From positions 1,922,001-1,986,000 of the forward strand of contig NZ_CP134195.1 in NCBI RefSeq assembly GCF_031585635.1: a DNA stretch of 64,000 bases. Reading direction: 5' to 3'. The stretch is from Paraburkholderia sp. FT54 (GTDB lineage Bacteria > Pseudomonadota > Gammaproteobacteria > Burkholderiales > Burkholderiaceae). How positions within the stretch are numbered: position 1 is the first letter of the stretch; every line of letters begins with the position of its first letter. Made by a program: the position numbers and the translations under genes. Positions 63,029 through 64,000 of the stretch are shown here, piece after piece. A model generated the notes under the pieces. The model searched no databases. It was given only the letters and a program-made list of their open reading frames with translations, and was not told the origin of the DNA.

Positions 63029-63931
63029 ATGGGCGGCACCGAACTGAAACGCGACGCCTCGCATCGGTACACGTTGTATCGCACTGACAGAGCGTTTATG
63101 CCATTTGCGTCGCGCGACGACCAGCACCGGGCCGTCGACGAAGGCAAACGGTTCACATTGGCGGCCTATGCGGACGCATGGGCCAAAGACGCTGGCCTGG
63201 TAAAACGAGTACGCACCTTCCTGCACCGGAACTTCTATTGGCACGACCGGCTGGCGAAGAACGGCAGCGCTCTGGACGTTGTTCGGACTTTGCAGGACAT
63301 GGTGCGCGGCGACAGCGTCGTGGTCATTCCCGAGCGCCTTACCGGAACCGCGAGCGTGATGCGTTCGCAGCGCAACCCAGCATCGCCGTTTTGGGGCACC
63401 GTGGACGGCGATGAAAAGCCTTTTGTTTCCATCGCGGATCGTTACCGCGCCCAATTGGAACAGATGAATGCTGACCCATTGACGTGGGCCGAAATTCGAG
63501 CGCTGCAGGACGGCATCAACGTGGATTTCATGCAGGCGATGTTCCAGACCGTCCCCGTTGCCAGCGCGGTCATCTTCTCCAAAGCAGGGTGGATCAGCAA
63601 GTATGGCGTCCCGGATCTATCGGAGGCCGGACCGGTTGATACTATCGCAACCAGTCGCAGCGCGTTCGGTGGTGCGCGGCCGTTTGAGTTCGGCGACGGC
63701 AGACTGCCTGCCGGCACGATGGCACTGGCCGGCATACCGTTTGACGGAGAGCCGAACGCTTGGGCGGAGAGCGCGCCCGGGAAGAAGAAACAATGGCGCA
63801 TGTATGGGCCGGATGGTGCGCCCGTGGTTGATATCGATTTCGACAACCATCACGGTCAACCGAACCCACACGCGCATAACTGGGACGATTGGGGCCGCGA
63901 TCATGGCTGGCCGGTCTCAGTACTTCCGTAG
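63029..63931 (+). CDS. Candidate orphan polymorphic-toxin protein
   Basis: 300 residues, no signal peptide; GGAG 7 nt before the ATG. The N-terminal part (about 1-210) is not recognised. The C-terminal 52 residues (KKQWRMYGPDGAPVVDIDFD then NHHGQPNPHAHNWDDW) have a Gly/Asp/His pattern seen at the ends of polymorphic toxin proteins, with Asp268, Asp270, Asp272, His274, His275, His281 and His283 as candidate metal or catalytic residues. It is immediately followed by a small gene start (63943), as toxin-immunity pairs are. Toxin identity is an inference; no named domain is claimed. Confidence 0.5.
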   Translation: MGGTELKRDASHRYTLYRTDRAFMPFASRDDQHRAVDEGKRFTLAAYADAWAKDAGLVKRVRTFLHRNFYWHDRLAKNGSALDVVRTLQDMVRGDSVVVIPERLTGTASVMRSQRNPASPFWGTVDGDEKPFVSIADRYRAQLEQMNADPLTWAEIRALQDGINVDFMQAMFQTVPVASAVIFSKAGWISKYGVPDLSEAGPVDTIATSRSAFGGARPFEFGDGRLPAGTMALAGIPFDGEPNAWAESAPGKKKQWRMYGPDGAPVVDIDFDNHHGQPNPHAHNWDDWGRDHGWPVSVLP

Positions 63932-63942
63932 GACGAGACGAC

Positions 63943-64000
63943 ATGACAATCGCAGATGAGTTGGAGAAATTCGGTAACTTTCATGACTGGTACATCGACA
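63943..64000 (+). CDS. Start of a possible immunity gene, cut by the window edge
   Basis: Only 19 codons are visible (MTIADELEKFGNFHDWYID..), 11 nt after the candidate toxin stop, with GGACGAGACG upstream. The beginning resembles small proteins paired with polymorphic toxins, but that is a weak impression. Confidence 0.4.
   Translation, partial: MTIADELEKFGNFHDWYID

Overview
The window is high-GC, gene-dense DNA. Its gene families (hopanoid hpnI/hpnK, a complete furan-degradation cluster, an iac/cat aromatic cluster, many LysR regulators) point to a soil- or plant-associated member of the Burkholderiales, most likely Paraburkholderia. The genus is inferred; no rRNA or other marker gene is present. 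I saw no tRNA, rRNA, CRISPR array, insertion sequence or prophage.

Layout. 1-1734: end of a hopanoid side-chain operon (hpnI partial, hpnK). 1805-9672: a three-gene RND efflux operon (outer-membrane factor, adaptor, pump) divergent from a two-component system. The 207-nt gap between them carries eight hexamers spaced exactly 11 bp apart. 9697-24131: a contiguous hmf locus (hmfF-G-A-B-C-D-E-H and a transporter) for 5-hydroxymethylfurfural, furfural and furoate, bracketed by two closely related LysR genes. 24358-26583: a ProQ/FinO RNA-binding protein and an orphan TAXI-type solute-binding protein. 26844-29904: a metal-related group (DUF2946, a secreted protein, CopC, a NiCoT nickel transporter).

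30242-44415 is the most distinctive region: a complete group 1h ('actinobacterial-type', formerly group 5) [NiFe]-hydrogenase locus. It has the small and large subunits, four conserved genes of unknown role, a maturation protease, a 33-residue peptide, and hypF-C-(SIS protein)-D-E-A-B. This enzyme type is known for high-affinity, oxygen-insensitive H2 oxidation. The NiCoT gene and a strongly His-rich HypB suggest dedicated nickel supply.

44449-56361 is an indole-3-acetate (iac)-like cluster (iacE, H, I, B, an MFS transporter, iacD, iacC, iacF) interleaved with the catechol ortho-cleavage genes catR, B, A and C. The IAA route ends in catechol, so the two sets connect. iacA and iacG are absent from the window. 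A 34-bp element occurs at identical spacing upstream of iacC and iacF and is probably a shared operator. A 33-codon tautomerase-like remnant lies between iacD and the transporter.

56523-64000: a LysR gene, a TauE/SafE exporter with a perfect 27-bp internal duplication, a 28-residue small ORF, an SDR, the 2-aminoethylphosphonate pathway (LysR, phnW, phnX), and at the edge a candidate polymorphic toxin followed by the start of a possible immunity gene.
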